Of a stretch of 39,506 bases of DNA, positions 39,496 through 39,506 are shown in pieces. The first letter of the stretch is position 1. Each line of letters begins with the position of its first letter. The DNA is taken from NCBI GenBank assembly GCA_045639905.1, contig JAZUDZ010000058.1, forward strand, positions 1 to 39,506. Direction: 5' to 3'. The notes beneath the pieces are model-generated. The model was not told the origin of the DNA. It searched no databases and was given only the letters and a program-made list of their open reading frames with translations. A program made the position numbers and the translations under genes. This stretch comes from RGIG426 sp045639905. GTDB lineage: Bacteria; Bacillota; Clostridia; Oscillospirales; Acutalibacteraceae.

Positions 39496-39506
39496 CAAAG
39501 GTGTAT

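Overview
The window comes from a low-to-mid GC Gram-positive anaerobe, most likely a member of the Oscillospirales/Ruminococcaceae-type Clostridia. The evidence is a set of secreted dockerin proteins, a cell-wall-anchored cohesin, Firmicutes-type AGGAGG ribosome sites and sigma-A promoters, a T-box riboswitch, a BceRS-BceAB-type module and a ferredoxin-type aldo/keto reductase. No genus can be assigned from the sequence alone.

Layout. Positions 1-1170 hold the N-terminal part of a secreted protein running off the left edge, built of two near-identical modules. Positions 1187-4405 are an AT-richer stretch with a DUF2971 gene, a tiny ORF, two Xre-type regulators, a NERD-domain protein, a small membrane protein and a gene-free segment rich in hairpins. 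Positions 4406-10274 hold two membrane-protein genes divergent from a complete BceAB-BceRS-type transporter and two-component system. A perfect inverted repeat sits between them. Positions 10359-11969 are a T-box leader and an orphan trpB. Positions 12108-17528 hold, on the minus strand, a tRNA-Gly(CCC), an aldo/keto reductase, an E2-like acyltransferase with a changed catalytic motif, an acyl-CoA synthetase-like protein and an AlbA_2-type regulator. Positions 17738-22616 hold a dockerin-YD-repeat protein, an EamA transporter, an ABC-2-type permease, a small Cys-rich protein and a LOG-family protein.

The main accessory block is 22677-39235, all on the minus strand. It contains a cytoplasmic DUF4091/GH123-like protein, four paralogous dockerin proteins sharing a barrel-like domain I cannot assign, three dockerin proteins with jelly-roll-like modules, an N-acetylhexosamine-kinase-like/nucleotidyltransferase pair, a single-cohesin protein with a sortase-type SPATG tail, and a membrane-anchored surface protein. 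I read this as a compact cellulosome-like system. The cohesin protein anchors dockerin enzymes and binding proteins to the wall, and the cytoplasmic hydrolase, kinase and nucleotidyltransferase may process imported amino sugars. The substrate and the catalytic activity of the four paralogs are unknown. Both calcium-loop repeats of every dockerin carry Lys-Asp at positions 11-12, which suggests one shared cohesin specificity.

Regulation visible in the sequence includes consensus promoters in front of most transcription units, rho-independent terminators between them, palindromes inside the two Xre-associated promoters, the BceR-like operator, the T-box, and strong hairpins inside the dockerin operon that may set transcript stoichiometry.
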